Assembly (NCBI GenBank): GCA_002315915.1
Contig: DCIB01000016.1
Span: 1-56,713, forward strand
From: Caryophanales bacterium UBA1737
GTDB lineage: Bacteria; Bacillota_I; Bacilli_A; ML615J-28; CAG-313
DNA length: 56,713 nt
Direction: 5' to 3'
In this document: positions 34,434 through 43,598 of the stretch, piece by piece
Position numbering within the stretch: position 1 is the stretch's first letter
Layout: every line of letters begins with the position of its first letter
Translations under genes and position numbers: made by a program
The notes under the pieces: generated by a model
What the model was told of the DNA's origin: nothing
What the model saw: only the letters and a program-made list of their open reading frames with translations
The model's database searches: none

Positions 34434-35520
34434 TAATATAATAAATAACACTAATGAAAGAAATGTAGGATTAGATCTATTAAAAATTATATCTATGATA
34501 ATGGTAGTAATACTACATATCTTAGGTCATGGTGGATTACTTAATTCAACTGAACCACTTACATTAAGAAATAGTATATATTGGTTTATTGAAATATTAT
34601 GTTATTGTGCAGTTGATACTTATGCGTTAATATCTGGCTATGTGAATTATGATAAGAAATTTAAAATATCTCATATTTTAAATTTATGGATAAGAGTATT
34701 ATTTTATACAATATTAATATTTTTAGTATCTTTATTATTTAATAATAACTTTGACTATAATACTATTCATCAAAGTTTCTTTCCTTTAAGTAATAATACA
34801 TATTGGTTTTTTACATGTTATATTGGAATGTATATATTTAGTCCCTTTATTAATAAACTGGTTAAATCGTTAAGTAATAAATCATTATATATCATATCTA
34901 TAATAATACTTTTTATATTTTCTATATTGCCTGTTATGTTTCATAATCAAGAATTATTTGGATTAAATAATGGATATTCTGTATTATGGCTTAGTATAAT
35001 GTATTTTTTTGGAGCTGTATTAAAGAAAACTAATATATTGAATAATATTAAGAAATATTGGTATATAATAATATATTTTGTAGTATCGTTAATTGCTTTA
35101 TTAAGTTATATAGTATTGCTTTTGGGCACAAAAGCAATACTAGGTGAAGCTAAATGGGGGGGGTATTTAGTTTCTTATTTATCACCATTTATGATAATTC
35201 AAAGTATTTCATTAATGTTTATATTTAAGAATATTAATATTCTTAATCATAAAATATGTAAATTAATTTCTTTTATTTCTGCTTTAAGCTTTAGTTGTTA
35301 TTTAATACATAAAAATCCTATTATTAGAATCTTTTTTAAAGATAAATTAGTGTTTATAAATAATTATAATTTATTAATTAGTATAGTAATTATATTTACT
35401 ATAGGGGTATTGACTTTTATAGTTTGTTGTTTAATTGATTTAATAAGACATTATTTATTTAAAGTTATTAAACTAAAACATTTATTAAGTATAATTGATT
35501 CAAAAATAGAAATTGAGTAA
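34426..35520 (+). CDS. Acyltransferase 3 family membrane protein
   Basis: 364-aa integral membrane O-acyltransferase with about 10 hydrophobic segments. It starts with the family motif NVGLDLLKIISMIMVVILHILGH and has the usual ALISGYVNYDKKFK. It would move acyl groups (often acetyl) onto surface glycans. It is translationally coupled to the preceding hexapeptide transferase and 5 bp from the next gene. A perfect 14-bp inverted repeat lies at 35111-35142. Confidence 0.88.
   Translation: MNDNIINNTNERNVGLDLLKIISMIMVVILHILGHGGLLNSTEPLTLRNSIYWFIEILCYCAVDTYALISGYVNYDKKFKISHILNLWIRVLFYTILIFLVSLLFNNNFDYNTIHQSFFPLSNNTYWFFTCYIGMYIFSPFINKLVKSLSNKSLYIISIIILFIFSILPVMFHNQELFGLNNGYSVLWLSIMYFFGAVLKKTNILNNIKKYWYIIIYFVVSLIALLSYIVLLLGTKAILGEAKWGGYLVSYLSPFMIIQSISLMFIFKNINILNHKICKLISFISALSFSCYLIHKNPIIRIFFKDKLVFINNYNLLISIVIIFTIGVLTFIVCCLIDLIRHYLFKVIKLKHLLSIIDSKIEIE
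35111..35142. repeat. Perfect intragenic inverted repeat
   Basis: 14-bp arms TAGTATTGCTTTTG / CAAAAGCAATACTA with a 4-nt loop in the acyltransferase 3 gene. Confidence 0.9.
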
Positions 35521-35525
35521 AGATT

Positions 35526-36602
35526 ATGAATAAAAATAAAAAAGTATTATTAATTATATTTTCTATAATAACAATACTTATATTAATATTTATATTTGGT
35601 AATTCATTATTTAGTAAAGATCAATCATCTACTGAAAGTGGATTTATATATAACTTATGTAAACCATTATTAGATTTTATATTTGGTAAAGATGTAATTA
35701 CTCATAATATATTCAGAAAAATGGCACATTTTTCTGAATATATGTTAATATCTTTAGATATTATGATACTATATATCATTAAAAATAATGATTCATTTTA
35801 TAAAAATATATATTATCCAATAAGTATAGGATTATTTATTGGAGTAATAGATGAATCATTACAGATAATATCTGATAGAGGTCCGGCTATTTTAGATGTA
35901 TTAATAGATTATTCTGGATATTTAACTGGAATAATAATTGTTATATTAATTAAAATGATAATAAAACTAGTAAAAAAAATAGTTTTATTTAGAGGTTGCA
36001 TTATGAGAAAGAAACCTATATATGATATATTCAAAAGAATTTTTGATATTTTATGTTCAACTTTAGCAATTATAGTATTATTTATACCAATGCTAGTTGT
36101 TGCTATACTAATTAAGATTGATTCTAAAGGACCTATTTTTTTTAAACAAAAAAGAATTGGTAAAAATAAAAAAACATTTAATATGCTTAAATTTAGAAGT
36201 ATGTATATAGATACTGATCCCAATGCTCCTACTCATTTATTAGATAATGCTAATTCACATATTACTAAAGTTGGAACTTTTATTAGAAAATTCTCTATAG
36301 ATGAATTACCACAACTTTTTAATATATTTATTGGACAAATGACTATAATTGGACCACGTCCAGCATTATGGAATCAATATGATTTAATTACAGAACGTGA
36401 TTTATATTGTGCTAATGATGTTAAACCAGGTTTATCTGGTTTAGCTCAAATATCTGGTAGAGATGAACTTGATATTAAATCAAAAGCAAAATTAGATGGC
36501 GAATATGTTAAAAAAAGAGAATTCTTTTATGATATTTATTTAATTATTAAAACTGTATTTAAAGTATTTAAACATGATGGTGTTAAAGAAGGAAGAAATT
36601 AA
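35526..36602 (+). CDS. VanZ-like domain fused to a polyprenyl-phosphate sugar-1-phosphate transferase
   Basis: 358 aa in two parts. Residues 1-150 are a VanZ-like membrane domain (GNSLFSKDQSSTES, FRKMAHFSEYMLI, GVIDESLQIISDRGPAILDVLIDYSG). Residues 160-358 are a bacterial sugar transferase of the PglC/WcaJ type, with an entry helix, FKQKRIGKNKKTFNMLKFRSM, FSIDELPQLFN, IGPRPAL and VKPGLSGLAQISGR. This transferase loads the first sugar onto undecaprenyl phosphate. An internal ATG at 36003 with AGAGG upstream could yield the transferase alone. It is therefore either a real fusion or a read-through of two formerly separate genes. Confidence 0.88.
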   Translation: MNKNKKVLLIIFSIITILILIFIFGNSLFSKDQSSTESGFIYNLCKPLLDFIFGKDVITHNIFRKMAHFSEYMLISLDIMILYIIKNNDSFYKNIYYPISIGLFIGVIDESLQIISDRGPAILDVLIDYSGYLTGIIIVILIKMIIKLVKKIVLFRGCIMRKKPIYDIFKRIFDILCSTLAIIVLFIPMLVVAILIKIDSKGPIFFKQKRIGKNKKTFNMLKFRSMYIDTDPNAPTHLLDNANSHITKVGTFIRKFSIDELPQLFNIFIGQMTIIGPRPALWNQYDLITERDLYCANDVKPGLSGLAQISGRDELDIKSKAKLDGEYVKKREFFYDIYLIIKTVFKVFKHDGVKEGRN

Positions 36603-37699
36603 TGTCAAAAAAAATACTAATTATTACTCCAAAATCACAACATGTTATTGGTTTTAGAAAGAGTTTTATAGAATCATTATTAAATGAAAACTATGAAGTA
36701 TCTGTTTTAGCTTTTGATAATGATTTTGAAGAGAAGTTTTCCCCTTTAAAAATAAGTTTTTTCCATATTAATGACTCTAATAGATCTATTGATCCATTAA
36801 AAGTTTTAACATTAAAAAATAAAATTAAATTATTAATCAAGAAAATAAATCCTGATATTGTTTTTACTTTTCAACTTAAACCTAATACTTTTGGTGTACT
36901 TGCAGCACATGAAGCAGGTATTAAAAATATATTTTCTATGGTAGAAGGTACTGGAGATCCTTATACTTATAATACGCCAAAGTGGCGTATTATAAGAATG
37001 GTATGTACATATCTATATAGAAAAGCATTTAAATATTGTAAAAAAGTATTCTTTTTAAATAAAGATGATAAAAAAGAATTTATTGATTTAAAAATTGTTA
37101 AAGAACCTCAATGTGAAACTATATTTGGTATAGGTGTTGATTTAGAATATTTTTCATATAGACCACTTAAAAATTACAATCATTTTTTAATGATTGCAAG
37201 AATGCTTGAAACTAAAGGTATATATGAATATTGTAAAGCAGCAAGAGAAGTTAAAAAAATATACCCGGATGCTGTTTTTAATTATTTAGGAGCAGAGGGT
37301 ACTGTTAAAATTAAAGATATACAAGAATTTATTGATGATGGATCAATTAACTATTTAGGTGTAACAGATGATGTTAGACCCTATATAGAAGATTGTACAT
37401 TTTTAGTATTACCATCATATAAAGAAGGTATGCCAGTTACAGTAATGGAAGCTCAAGCAATGGGAAGACCTTGTATAGTATCTGATACTAATGGATGTAG
37501 AGATACTGTTATTGATGGATATAATGGGTATATTGTAAAGAAAAAAGATAAAACAAGTTTAATATTTAAATTTAATAAATCATTATCTAATGAAGAAATT
37601 CGATTATTTATTTACAATTCAAATTATTTTGCAAATAAATATTTTGATCAAAAGAAAATAAATAACTATTTAAAAAAAATAATTCTAAATAATAATTAA
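36602..37699 (+). CDS. Glycosyltransferase, family 4
   Basis: 365-aa GT-B enzyme adding a sugar to the lipid-linked intermediate. The N-terminal KKILIITPKSQHVIGFRKSFIESLL is like PglA/CapM-type transferases. The C-terminal donor site is SYKEGMPVTVMEAQAMGRPCI with the EX7E pattern. It overlaps the upstream transferase by 1 bp (TAATG) and is probably the second step. Perfect inverted repeats lie at 36967-36995 and 37177-37196; they are the last ones seen before the compositional change. Confidence 0.9.
   Translation: MSKKILIITPKSQHVIGFRKSFIESLLNENYEVSVLAFDNDFEEKFSPLKISFFHINDSNRSIDPLKVLTLKNKIKLLIKKINPDIVFTFQLKPNTFGVLAAHEAGIKNIFSMVEGTGDPYTYNTPKWRIIRMVCTYLYRKAFKYCKKVFFLNKDDKKEFIDLKIVKEPQCETIFGIGVDLEYFSYRPLKNYNHFLMIARMLETKGIYEYCKAAREVKKIYPDAVFNYLGAEGTVKIKDIQEFIDDGSINYLGVTDDVRPYIEDCTFLVLPSYKEGMPVTVMEAQAMGRPCIVSDTNGCRDTVIDGYNGYIVKKKDKTSLIFKFNKSLSNEEIRLFIYNSNYFANKYFDQKKINNYLKKIILNNN
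36967..36995. repeat. Perfect intragenic inverted repeat
   Basis: 13-bp arms TTATAATACGCCA / TGGCGTATTATAA with a 3-nt loop in a glycosyltransferase gene. Confidence 0.9.
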
Positions 37700-37711
37700 T
37701 AAAGGATTTAT

Positions 37712-38812
37712 ATGAAAAATAAAAAATCAAGTGTACGTGTACTTCAAGTGATAGGATGCATGGATTGCGGTGGAACTGAAAACATGATAATGAATCTCTA
37801 TAGAAATATAGATAAGTCAATAATTCAATTCGATTTTGTTGTACACACTAAAAGAAAATGTTTCTTTGATGACGAGATACATAATTTAGGTGGTGTTATT
37901 TATCATTGTCCAAAGTATAAAGCCATTAATCATTTTTTATATTGTAATTGGTGGAAAAGTTTTTTTAATAAGCAAACGAATTTTAAAATTATACATGGAC
38001 ATATTGGCAGTACAGCATCTATTTATTTAAAAATAGCAAAAAAATTTGGTTTATATACTATTGCACATAGTCATGGTACAAAGATGTCTTTATTATATAA
38101 GTTTTTTTCATATCCTACACGTTTTATTGCGGATATGTTTTTTGCATGTTCATTAGAAGCTGGAATCCAAAGATTTGGAAAAAGAATATGTTCTGATTCA
38201 AATATTTTTTTAGTTTTTAAAAATGCTATAAATACTAAAGATTTTTTATTTAATCCTAGTGTTAGAAAAAGTGTTATAAAAAAGTATAATCTAGATGGAA
38301 ATACTGTTTTGATTACTGTTGGTAGAATGGTTAAAGTAAAGAACCCGTATGGAATTATTGATATATTTTATAAATTTTTATCTCTTAATAGTAAATCTAT
38401 TCTTCTTTGGTGTGGAAATGGTCCGTTATTTAAAAAAATAAAACAAAAAACTAAATTATTAGGTATCGAAAATAAGATATTATTTTTAGGAATTAGAAAA
38501 GACGTTAATTTTCTCCTTCAAGCTAGTGATGTCTTTATTTTACCATCTTATTCTGAAGGATTACCTGTTTCCGGAATCGAAGCGCAAGCTTCTGGAGTGC
38601 CATGTATTTTTGGATTAGGAGTTCCAAGAGAAACAGACATTACTGGTAATTGCTCATTTTTAAATATTAAAGATTCAGATTTATGGGTTAAACAAATAGA
38701 ATTATATTCAAAATTTGAAAGAAAAAACACAAAGAATTATATTATTGAAAGTGGTTTTGATATATATAAGACTAGTGAATGGCTAACTAATTTTTATTTA
38801 GAAAAATACTAG
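37712..38812 (+). CDS. Glycosyltransferase, family 4 (EpsF-like)
   Basis: 366-aa GT-B transferase. The acceptor side begins VRVLQVIGCMDCGGTENMIMNLYR and continues with HGHIGSTASIYLKIAK. The donor side is SYSEGLPVSGIEAQASGVPCI. It resembles EpsF/GT4 enzymes of Bacillota exopolysaccharide loci. From this gene on codon use is less strict (GTC, CGA and GAC appear more often) and intragenic hairpins stop, suggesting the start of an exchanged cassette. Confidence 0.88.
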   Translation: MKNKKSSVRVLQVIGCMDCGGTENMIMNLYRNIDKSIIQFDFVVHTKRKCFFDDEIHNLGGVIYHCPKYKAINHFLYCNWWKSFFNKQTNFKIIHGHIGSTASIYLKIAKKFGLYTIAHSHGTKMSLLYKFFSYPTRFIADMFFACSLEAGIQRFGKRICSDSNIFLVFKNAINTKDFLFNPSVRKSVIKKYNLDGNTVLITVGRMVKVKNPYGIIDIFYKFLSLNSKSILLWCGNGPLFKKIKQKTKLLGIENKILFLGIRKDVNFLLQASDVFILPSYSEGLPVSGIEAQASGVPCIFGLGVPRETDITGNCSFLNIKDSDLWVKQIELYSKFERKNTKNYIIESGFDIYKTSEWLTNFYLEKY

Positions 38813-38822
38813 GTATTTCATA

Positions 38823-40076
38823 ATGTTTAGTTTTGTTGTATTAATTATTGAATTTCTTTTTTTTATAATTTTTAAAAATAATACAGAAGATAATGTGATC
38901 CCTGTTTGCTTTATTTTTTTGTATTCCATTATTTATTTGATTGAATTATTATCTAAAAAAAAATATGGTAAAAATTCATATATTTTGGCAATAGGATATA
39001 TTTTACGAATAGGTATCTTATTTTTTGATGTTTATTTTAAAGATTTATATGTTTTACCAAACAGTGGATCTGATAGTGAAGTTTTTTATGGAAGAGCTTT
39101 AGTATATTCATTAAACATTGATTCCATTAATACATTATCTTTTTCAACAATTATGGGATACTTATTTTACTTAATAGGACCTTCAAGGATTTTTTCACAG
39201 TTTGTTTTAACTCTTTTTGGAGTTGCTACATTACATGTTTTATTTGATATAACTACTCTATTAGAACTTAAAAATAAATATAAAAAAATAATAATGATTC
39301 TATCTAGTTTTATGCCAAATTTTATTATTATCTCAAGTTTATTTTTACGTGAGTCAATACCTACTTTTTTTATTACTTGTTCTTTGCTATTTTTTTTAAA
39401 ATGGTTCAATAATGATAGTAAAAAATTTTTATTGTTCTCCTTTATTTTTGTTTTATGTGCTTGTGTCTTTCATAGTGGGTGTATAGCTATTATGCTGGGA
39501 TATATTATTGTTTTATTTTTTTATAATAATAAAAAGAAAGTATTTAGCATTTCATTTGATAGAACTTTCATTGGAGTAATATTCTTGATTCTATTATTTT
39601 ACTTATATATGAATTATGGAAGTGTTTTTTTTGACAAAATGGTTTTTGCTAATACGTTAGATGATATTGCTAAAACTGTATCCTCTGGAGGATCAAGTTA
39701 TGCACAATATGTTGGAAATAGTGATAATATTTTTAATTTTATATTATATTCTCCTTTAAGGATGCTATATTTTACTTTTTCACCATTTGTTTGGCAATGG
39801 CGTGGCATTAATGACGTAATTGCTTTTCTATTTGATTCTTTAGTTGCAATATATACAGTATTCATAGCAATTAAATCTCTTAAATATAGAGGAAAATACT
39901 ATAAATTGTCAATATGCCTATTAATAGTATGGTTAAGTTTTATTTTTGTGTTTGGATGGGGAACTTCTAACACTGGTACAGCAATTAGACATCGTGACAA
40001 AGGATTAATAATTGAATTACTGCTATTAATTTGTTCCTTTTATAATATTAAAGAGAGAAAAATGTATTTAAAATGA
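38823..40076 (+). CDS. Polysaccharide polymerase (Wzy/EpsG-like)
   Basis: 417-aa membrane protein with about 11 hydrophobic segments and no soluble domain, the expected layout of a repeat-unit polymerase. A loop with PNSGSDSEVFYGRALVYS follows the third segment, and FHSGCIAIMLGY is a typical mid-protein stretch. Assignment rests on topology and position among glycosyltransferases and a Wzx flippase, since Wzy proteins share little sequence. Its end overlaps the next gene by 4 bp. Confidence 0.7.
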   Translation: MFSFVVLIIEFLFFIIFKNNTEDNVIPVCFIFLYSIIYLIELLSKKKYGKNSYILAIGYILRIGILFFDVYFKDLYVLPNSGSDSEVFYGRALVYSLNIDSINTLSFSTIMGYLFYLIGPSRIFSQFVLTLFGVATLHVLFDITTLLELKNKYKKIIMILSSFMPNFIIISSLFLRESIPTFFITCSLLFFLKWFNNDSKKFLLFSFIFVLCACVFHSGCIAIMLGYIIVLFFYNNKKKVFSISFDRTFIGVIFLILLFYLYMNYGSVFFDKMVFANTLDDIAKTVSSGGSSYAQYVGNSDNIFNFILYSPLRMLYFTFSPFVWQWRGINDVIAFLFDSLVAIYTVFIAIKSLKYRGKYYKLSICLLIVWLSFIFVFGWGTSNTGTAIRHRDKGLIIELLLLICSFYNIKERKMYLK

Positions 40077-41035
40077 TTAATGATTTGGTTAGCATAATAA
40101 TTCCTGTTTATAACTTGGATAAATATATTTCTATATGTCTAGATAGTTTAATTATACAGTCATATAAAAATATTGAAATTGTAATTGTAGATGATGGTTC
40201 TACAGATAAATCTATTGATATTTGCAAATTATACAAAGATAAATTCAATAACATTTATTTATTTCAACAAACAAATAAAGGTGTATCTTCTGCTAGAAAT
40301 TTAGGAATTTTGATGAGTCATGGATCCTACATTTGTTTTGTAGATGGAGACGATTATTGTGATTTTAGAATGATTGAATCCTTATTGAAATATTTTGACA
40401 ATAGTACAATTTTAACTAGGTGTGGAGTTGAAAAAAATCAGAAATCAATTCCAAGTGAAATTATTAAAAGTGAAATTACAACATATTCCAAAGAATCATA
40501 TTTAAAAAAAATATTAAATGGATCAACTTATATTGGATCTTGCGCAACTTTATTAAAACGTGATATATTAAATAATATAAAATTTAATGTATCGATTCAT
40601 TTTAACGAGGATAAGCTTTTTTTATTAGAATATATTTTAAAATCTAATGGAATAATAAAAATTATTAATCATAATTATTATTTTTATTATTGTAGAACGA
40701 CCTCAGTATCTCATTCACCTTATAGCATCTATTTTACAGATATTATTACTGCTAATGAGATTATTTATGATATGATAAGTTACTATAATCCATCATTAAA
40801 TAGATTGGCTAAAAATAATATTCAAAGAGCACGTATCGATGTATTGGAAAAAATATTGTTAAGTAATTCTTATAAAAAAAATGCTGAAATATTTAATCAA
40901 ATAAAAAAGACAGTCATAAAAAACTTTACTTTTAGATGTTCTTTTAAACTTTTTATTTTGCAAGTAGCTACTCTATTAGGAAAAAACATGCTATATTTAA
41001 TAATTAAAATAAATCGTTACATAAAAAGGAGTTAA
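40073..41035 (+). CDS. Glycosyltransferase, family 2
   Basis: 320-aa GT-A transferase. The N-terminal VSIIIPVYNLDKYISICLDS, IEIVIVDDGSTDKS and the metal motif VDGDDYC are all intact. The C-terminal helices are not diagnostic for the sugar moved. It overlaps the polymerase gene at ATGA and has no independent promoter. Confidence 0.92.
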   Translation: MINDLVSIIIPVYNLDKYISICLDSLIIQSYKNIEIVIVDDGSTDKSIDICKLYKDKFNNIYLFQQTNKGVSSARNLGILMSHGSYICFVDGDDYCDFRMIESLLKYFDNSTILTRCGVEKNQKSIPSEIIKSEITTYSKESYLKKILNGSTYIGSCATLLKRDILNNIKFNVSIHFNEDKLFLLEYILKSNGIIKIINHNYYFYYCRTTSVSHSPYSIYFTDIITANEIIYDMISYYNPSLNRLAKNNIQRARIDVLEKILLSNSYKKNAEIFNQIKKTVIKNFTFRCSFKLFILQVATLLGKNMLYLIIKINRYIKRS

Positions 41036-41037
41036 TT

Positions 41038-41736
41038 ATGTTTTTAAAAAAATTAGTATTAAGAATAATTAAAAGAGAAAAGTATAGTTCAGAAACATTT
41101 ATTAATTTTTTGAAAAAAAAAGGTGTTACCATTGGTGAACGAACTTGTTTTTATGCTCCTTTTCATACAAATATTGATTTAACGCGTCCTTGGATGATAG
41201 AGATAGGTAACGATGTCCAAATAGCGTCTGATTTTACTATTCTTACTCATGGCTTTGATTGGTGTGTGTTGAAAAAGAAATATGGTGATGTTTTAGGTTC
41301 TTGTGGTTATGTAAAAATTGGAAATAATGTCTTTATTGGTAAAAATGTCACAATTCTTAAAGGTGTTACCATTGGTGATAATGTTATTATCGGTGCAGGT
41401 AGTGTTGTAACCAATAATATTCCAAATGATGTAGTTGCTGTTGGAGTGCCTTGTAAAGTAATAATGGATTTAGATGATTATTATAAAAAAAGAAGGGATT
41501 TACAACTGTATGAAGCAAGGGTATTAGTTGAGAGATATAGGAAGGTTTTTAAAAAAAATCCTTCAATTAATGATTTAAATGAGTTCTTGTTTCTTTTCCA
41601 AAATGATTATGATAATTTGCCTGATTCTTTTGTTAATAAATTAAACATTTGTGGAAATTATGATATATCATTAAATAAATTAAAAGAATCATATAAACCT
41701 TATGATTGCTTTGAAGATTTTTTAAAAAAAATTTAA
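41038..41736 (+). CDS. Hexapeptide-repeat acetyltransferase (WcaF/Maa-like)
   Basis: 232-aa left-handed beta-helix acyltransferase. WMIEIGNDVQIASDFTILTHGFDW and the terminal GDNVIIGAGSVVTNNIPNDVV / GVPCKVI are characteristic. About 80 extra residues follow the helix. It probably acetylates a sugar of the repeat unit. It lies 2 bp after the GT2 gene, with an AAGGAG site. Confidence 0.88.
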   Translation: MFLKKLVLRIIKREKYSSETFINFLKKKGVTIGERTCFYAPFHTNIDLTRPWMIEIGNDVQIASDFTILTHGFDWCVLKKKYGDVLGSCGYVKIGNNVFIGKNVTILKGVTIGDNVIIGAGSVVTNNIPNDVVAVGVPCKVIMDLDDYYKKRRDLQLYEARVLVERYRKVFKKNPSINDLNEFLFLFQNDYDNLPDSFVNKLNICGNYDISLNKLKESYKPYDCFEDFLKKI

Positions 41737-41751
41737 AAAAGGAGTTATGTT

Positions 41752-42744
41752 ATGGAACAAATTGATTTTGTTGTAGCTTGGGTTGATGGAAATGATCCAG
41801 TTTGGATTAACGATAAAAATAAATCATCTCAAAAAAATTGTTTTGATTGTTATGATAGTAAGTCTATTAATAGATTTCGTGATTGGAATTTACTAAAATA
41901 TTGGTTTCGTTCTGTAGAAAAATTTGCTCCATGGGTTAACAAAATTTATTTTGTGACATATGGTCATTTACCTGATTTTTTAAATTTAGATAATCCTAAA
42001 TTAGTTATAGTAAATCATAAAGATTATATACCTAAAGATTATTTACCAACTTTTAGTGCCAATTGTATTGAACTTAACTTTCATAGAATAAGCGGACTCT
42101 CTGAAAAATTTGTTTATTTTAATGATGACCATTTTTTGTTGAGAGAGATTAAACCTGTGAATTTTTTCAAAAATGGTATTCCATGTATTTGCGCTCCAGA
42201 AACCGTTTTAACACCAATATCAAATGAAACTTGGCAATATATTATTTTAAATGATATGATATGCCTAAACAAGAATTTTTCTAAAAAATCTACGAATTTA
42301 ATTAGCTTTAAATATAATTTAATTGATTTTATTAGAGGCATATTTTTAAAAATTTTATTTCCTAAAAACATTTTATGTTTTAAGAATGTTCATGGTCCTG
42401 CTCCTTTTTTAAAGAGCACATATGATGAAGTATGGTTTAAAGAATACGATTTATTAAATTCAACATGTATGCATAGATTTAGAAATACTCTTGATGTGAA
42501 TCAATGGTTATTATTGTGGTGGCAAGTTTTAAAAAAAAAATATAATCCAGTTCAAATCGACAATATTGTTTTGCCGATAACAGTTGAAAATATTCCAACT
42601 ATTCAAAAAATTATTATTAATCAATCACATGATATGATTTGTATTAATGATGAGTGTAATATTGATGATTTTGAAAAATTTTCTATAAAATTACAAAAAA
42701 GTTTTGAAATCATATTCCCAGAAAAATCTAGTTTTGAAAAATAA
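41752..42744 (+). CDS. Stealth-family sugar-phosphate transferase
   Basis: 330-aa protein of the Stealth family (capsule hexose-1-phosphate transferases). CR1 is IDFVVAWVDGNDPVW at residues 4-18. CR2 includes RFRDWNLLKYWFRSVEKFAPWV, KIYFVTYGH and FVYFNDDHFLL. CR3/CR4-like segments with HGPAPFLKS follow. It would create phosphodiester links between sugars by transferring sugar 1-phosphate from a nucleotide sugar. LicD lies directly downstream, so the polymer probably carries more than one kind of phosphodiester. Confidence 0.9.
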   Translation: MEQIDFVVAWVDGNDPVWINDKNKSSQKNCFDCYDSKSINRFRDWNLLKYWFRSVEKFAPWVNKIYFVTYGHLPDFLNLDNPKLVIVNHKDYIPKDYLPTFSANCIELNFHRISGLSEKFVYFNDDHFLLREIKPVNFFKNGIPCICAPETVLTPISNETWQYIILNDMICLNKNFSKKSTNLISFKYNLIDFIRGIFLKILFPKNILCFKNVHGPAPFLKSTYDEVWFKEYDLLNSTCMHRFRNTLDVNQWLLLWWQVLKKKYNPVQIDNIVLPITVENIPTIQKIIINQSHDMICINDECNIDDFEKFSIKLQKSFEIIFPEKSSFEK

Positions 42745-42761
42745 TACTTTACCTTTCGCTT

Positions 42762-43565
42762 ATGAATAATATAGATTTAAAAAATATACAAAATATTGAA
42801 AATTGTATTTTAAAAGAAATAGACACAATATGTATAAAAAATAATATTAAGTATTCGTTATTTGGCGGAAATTTAATTGGTGCAATTAGACACGGTGGTT
42901 TTATTCCATGGGATGATGATATGGATATTATTATGACAAGAGATAATTATGATCATTTTATAAAAATTATAGAATCTGAACTACCTGAAGATTTAATTAT
43001 CGAAAAAGAAGGACTTAATTCTAAATTTAATATAAATCATACTAAAATAATAAAAAAAAATACAATAATGTGTTCATTTGAAGAATATAAAGAAAGGACA
43101 CATAATCATGGAATATGGGTTGATATTTTTATTTTAGATAAAGTACCAAAGAACAAAAACAAAAGAAAAAAATATTTATTTATTGCAAAAATGCGTATTT
43201 TATTTACTCGTAACTGTATTTATAAAAGAGGGTCACTTTTTCAATATTTAATTAGTATTATTTGCTTAAAATTACCAAATAAAATACGAACAAAAATTAA
43301 AAATTCATGTGAAAAATATATATTGAAATATAAAAACTTAACATCTAATTTTGATTATTGTTGTTTAGCATCGCCGGATTCTCTTAATTGTTTTTATGAT
43401 AAAAATATTATGGATTCATATCATTATTGTGATTACGATAACTTTTCTTTTATGATAAGCGATGAATACGACATCATTTTAAAGCAAAATTTCGGAGATT
43501 ATATGAAACTACCACCAGAATCTGAGAGAATATGTAAACACAAACCTGATATTTGCATTTATTGA
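42762..43565 (+). CDS. LicD-family phosphotransferase
   Basis: 267-aa LicD/FKTN-type nucleotidyltransferase-fold protein. The signature is YSLFGGNLIGAIRHGGFIPWDDDMDI (about residues 31-56), holding the catalytic Asp cluster. LicD enzymes transfer phosphocholine or a related group from a CDP donor to surface glycans. No good ribosome binding site precedes its ATG, so translation may depend on the upstream Stealth gene 17 bp away. The LicC-like gene at 46.4 kb could supply the CDP donor. Confidence 0.9.
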   Translation: MNNIDLKNIQNIENCILKEIDTICIKNNIKYSLFGGNLIGAIRHGGFIPWDDDMDIIMTRDNYDHFIKIIESELPEDLIIEKEGLNSKFNINHTKIIKKNTIMCSFEEYKERTHNHGIWVDIFILDKVPKNKNKRKKYLFIAKMRILFTRNCIYKRGSLFQYLISIICLKLPNKIRTKIKNSCEKYILKYKNLTSNFDYCCLASPDSLNCFYDKNIMDSYHYCDYDNFSFMISDEYDIILKQNFGDYMKLPPESERICKHKPDICIY

Positions 43566-43598
43566 TATAAAAGCTTTATAGTCGTGAAAGGAAAAAAT

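Noticed and set aside
35909..36223. 104-aa minus-strand ORF inside the VanZ-transferase gene
   Set aside because: Opposite frame of hydrophobic codons; no independent support.
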